Source of the DNA: Rhizomicrobium sp.
Lineage (GTDB): Bacteria > Pseudomonadota > Alphaproteobacteria > Micropepsales > Micropepsaceae
Assembly (NCBI GenBank): GCA_037200985.1
Contig: JBBCGJ010000001.1
Coordinates: 1,712,756-1,776,755, forward strand
Length of the DNA stretch: 64,000 bases
Reading direction: 5' to 3'
The position numbers and the translations under genes were made by a program. Positions 62,492-64,000 of the stretch are shown piece after piece; the stretch's first letter is position 1; each line of letters begins with the position of its first letter. A model generated the notes under the pieces. That model had not been told where the DNA came from. It searched no databases and worked only from the letters and a program-made list of their open reading frames with translations.

Positions 62492-64000
62492 TTGGCCGAG
62501 ACTGCGTTAACCTTTGGACCGTTCCGGCTATTGCCGCAGAGCCGGTTGCTGCTGCAATCCGGCAAGTCGCTCCGGATCAGCAGCCGCGCGCTCGACATCC
62601 TGATCCTCCTGACCAGACGCGCCGGCGAAGTCGTTCCCAAGGACGAGATCATCGCCCACACCTGGCCGAGCGTATTCGTCGAGGAGTCCAACCTTCGCGT
62701 GCACATGGTCACGCTGCGCAAGGTCCTGAACGAGGGCAAGGACGCCATACGCTACATCGCCAACGTGCCCGGCCGAGGCTACAGCTTCGTGGCGCCGCTG
62801 GCGCATATCGAGGTGGAAGACGAACCGGTCGAGCACGCCGAGGGTCCGCCCGCTGCGTCCGACAACATTGTCGGTCGCGCGGAATTCATCGAGTCCGTCG
62901 TGCGCCAGTTGCCGAAGCGCCGGCTGGTGACCATCGTCGGACCGGGCGGAATCGGAAAGACCACCGTTGCCCGCGCCCTGGCCGGCCGGCTCGGCGGCGC
63001 TTACGGCGACGGCGCCGGCTTCGTCGATCTCTCCTCGCTCGATAAACCGGAATTCGTCGCGAACGCCGTCGCGTCGACCCTATCCTATCCCGTTGCGGAC
63101 TACTCGACCGCGAGCCTCGTGCGCGTCCTGAAGGACCGCCACCTTCTGCTGGTGCTCGACAATTGCGAGCATCTCATCGATGCGGCCGCCCAGATCGTGG
63201 TCGCCATCATGAGAGGCGCACCGCGCGTGCATATCCTGGCGACCAGCCGCGAGCCGCTTCGGGTCGACGGCGAATGGCTCCGCCGCCTGCCGGGCCTGGA
63301 GACGGCGCCGCTCTCGGAGACGATGACGGCGTCCCAGGCCCTCGCCTATCCGGCCGTTCAGCTCTTCGTCGAGCGCGCGACCCAGACGATGGATTCCTTC
63401 GAATTCACCGATGCGGACGCGCCCTCCGTCGCGACCATATGCAAACGGCTGGACGGCATACCCCTTGCCATCGAGCTTGCGGCCGCGACGATCGAATCGC
63501 TCGGCGTGCGCGGTCTCGCCGCCCAGCTCGACAATCTTTTCGACGTGCTGACGCGGGGCCATCGCGGGGCTTTTCCCCGCCACCGCACCCTGCGAGCGGC
63601 GATCGACTGGAGCTACGGGCTTCTCACACCGCGCGAGGCCACGATCCTCAACCGCCTGTCCGTCTTCCGCTGGCGTTTCACGCTCGAGGCCGCGCAGTCC
63701 GTCGTCGCCGACGACGAGATCCGGCGCGCCAATGTCGTCGCCGGCCTGGCGGAGCTGACCTCCAAATCGCTGGTTGCGGCGGATATCAGCCAGAGCGTCG
63801 TGCAATACCGTCTGCTCGAGGTCACGCGTGCCTACGCGGCGGAAAAGCTGAAGGAGACGGACAGCGCCGCCGACGTGCAAAGGCGCCATGCGCAGTCCCT
63901 GCGCAAGCTCCTGGAAGCGGCCGAACGGGCGTGGACGGGCGAGAACGGGATCGTCTGGATCGCGGAATACGGCAAATGGGCCGACGACGTGAGTGCCGCC
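62492..64000 (+). CDS. wHTH-STAND ATPase transcriptional regulator (partial, runs off window end)
   Basis: The visible ~503 residues begin with an OmpR-type winged helix (about 5-105: FGPFRLLPQSRLLLQ, FVEESNLRVHMVTLRKVL, NVPGRGYSFVAPL). A STAND/NB-ARC-like ATPase follows, with NIVGRAEFIESVV, Walker A VGPGGIGKTT (about 149-158), Walker B LLLVLDNCEHLID, and the LATSREPLRVDGEWLRRLPGL and GIPLAIELAAA motifs. A C-terminal helical effector/sensor region is cut by the window. No ATG is in frame; TTG at 62492 with GAGG six bases upstream is the best start. Such regulators usually respond to an unknown ligand through their C-terminus. An A9 tract and a GCCTAT/ATAGGC dyad lie upstream. Confidence 0.88.
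   Translation, partial: MAETALTFGPFRLLPQSRLLLQSGKSLRISSRALDILILLTRRAGEVVPKDEIIAHTWPSVFVEESNLRVHMVTLRKVLNEGKDAIRYIANVPGRGYSFVAPLAHIEVEDEPVEHAEGPPAASDNIVGRAEFIESVVRQLPKRRLVTIVGPGGIGKTTVARALAGRLGGAYGDGAGFVDLSSLDKPEFVANAVASTLSYPVADYSTASLVRVLKDRHLLLVLDNCEHLIDAAAQIVVAIMRGAPRVHILATSREPLRVDGEWLRRLPGLETAPLSETMTASQALAYPAVQLFVERATQTMDSFEFTDADAPSVATICKRLDGIPLAIELAAATIESLGVRGLAAQLDNLFDVLTRGHRGAFPRHRTLRAAIDWSYGLLTPREATILNRLSVFRWRFTLEAAQSVVADDEIRRANVVAGLAELTSKSLVAADISQSVVQYRLLEVTRAYAAEKLKETDSAADVQRRHAQSLRKLLEAAERAWTGENGIVWIAEYGKWADDVSAA

Noticed and set aside
62416-63045. Plus-strand 209-codon frame at the last gene
   Set aside because: It is out of frame with the winged-helix/STAND protein, whose frame runs without a stop to the window end and carries the motifs.

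Overview
The window is high-GC DNA from the chromosome of an alphaproteobacterium. The evidence is the tig-clpP-clpX-lon order, the glnB-glnA pair, a complete IscR-headed suf operon, PleC/PdhS-like histidine kinases, a coniferyl-aldehyde-dehydrogenase-type ALDH and one EcfG-type (GGAAC-N16-CGTT) promoter motif. A Micropepsaceae/Rhizomicrobium-like lineage is a guess I cannot confirm. I see no insertion sequence, prophage, CRISPR array or plasmid gene; almost everything is core metabolism and housekeeping.

Layout. 1-6.7 kb (minus): proteostasis cluster lon (partial), clpX, clpP and tig, interrupted between clpP and tig by a truncated MBOAT/SGNH polysaccharide-O-acetylation pair, with tRNA-Leu(UAG) just upstream of tig. 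6.7-16.9 kb (minus): nnr metabolite repair, a GNAT enzyme, amidase, histidine phosphatase, an unknown membrane protein, a class C beta-lactamase-fold hydrolase, a cysteine-less thiolase-like protein and a class I aminotransferase. 17-19.3 kb (plus): glnB-glnA behind a sigma54-type promoter. 19.3-22.2 kb (minus): two paralogous hybrid-free sensor kinases in tandem. 22.4-30.2 kb: parE, an M28 membrane peptidase, a sterol-desaturase-type hydroxylase, a DEAD-box helicase and an aminoglycoside-phosphotransferase-like kinase. 30.3-33 kb (plus): patatin / acetoacetate decarboxylase / 3-hydroxybutyrate dehydrogenase operon. 33-36.6 kb: aldehyde dehydrogenase, diguanylate cyclase and enoyl-CoA hydratase. 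36.7-42.9 kb (plus): three M13 metallopeptidase genes in a row.

42.9-51.2 kb (minus): TfoX-like gene and the iscR-(nifS-like)-sufB-sufC-sufD-sufS-sufU-sufT-sufA operon, with a good IscR type 1 site over its promoter. 51.3-64 kb: alpha/beta hydrolase, anmK, tyrS, a large AsmA/YhdP-like protein, bcp, an M23 peptidase-bactofilin pair, a 26-residue membrane peptide, a membrane protein behind an EcfG-type promoter, and a wHTH-STAND ATPase regulator running off the end.

Several intergenic gaps hold REP-like palindromes with a shared GTCAT...ATGAC frame, some folding as cloverleaf-like structures or doubling as terminators. The most unusual items are the NifS-like protein without the usual active-site cysteine loop inside the suf operon, the MBOAT/SGNH deletion fusion, the triplicated M13 peptidases, the paired kinases with a shared WDP..NH membrane motif and the REP family. 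I do not see a convincing new multi-gene defence or conflict system here.
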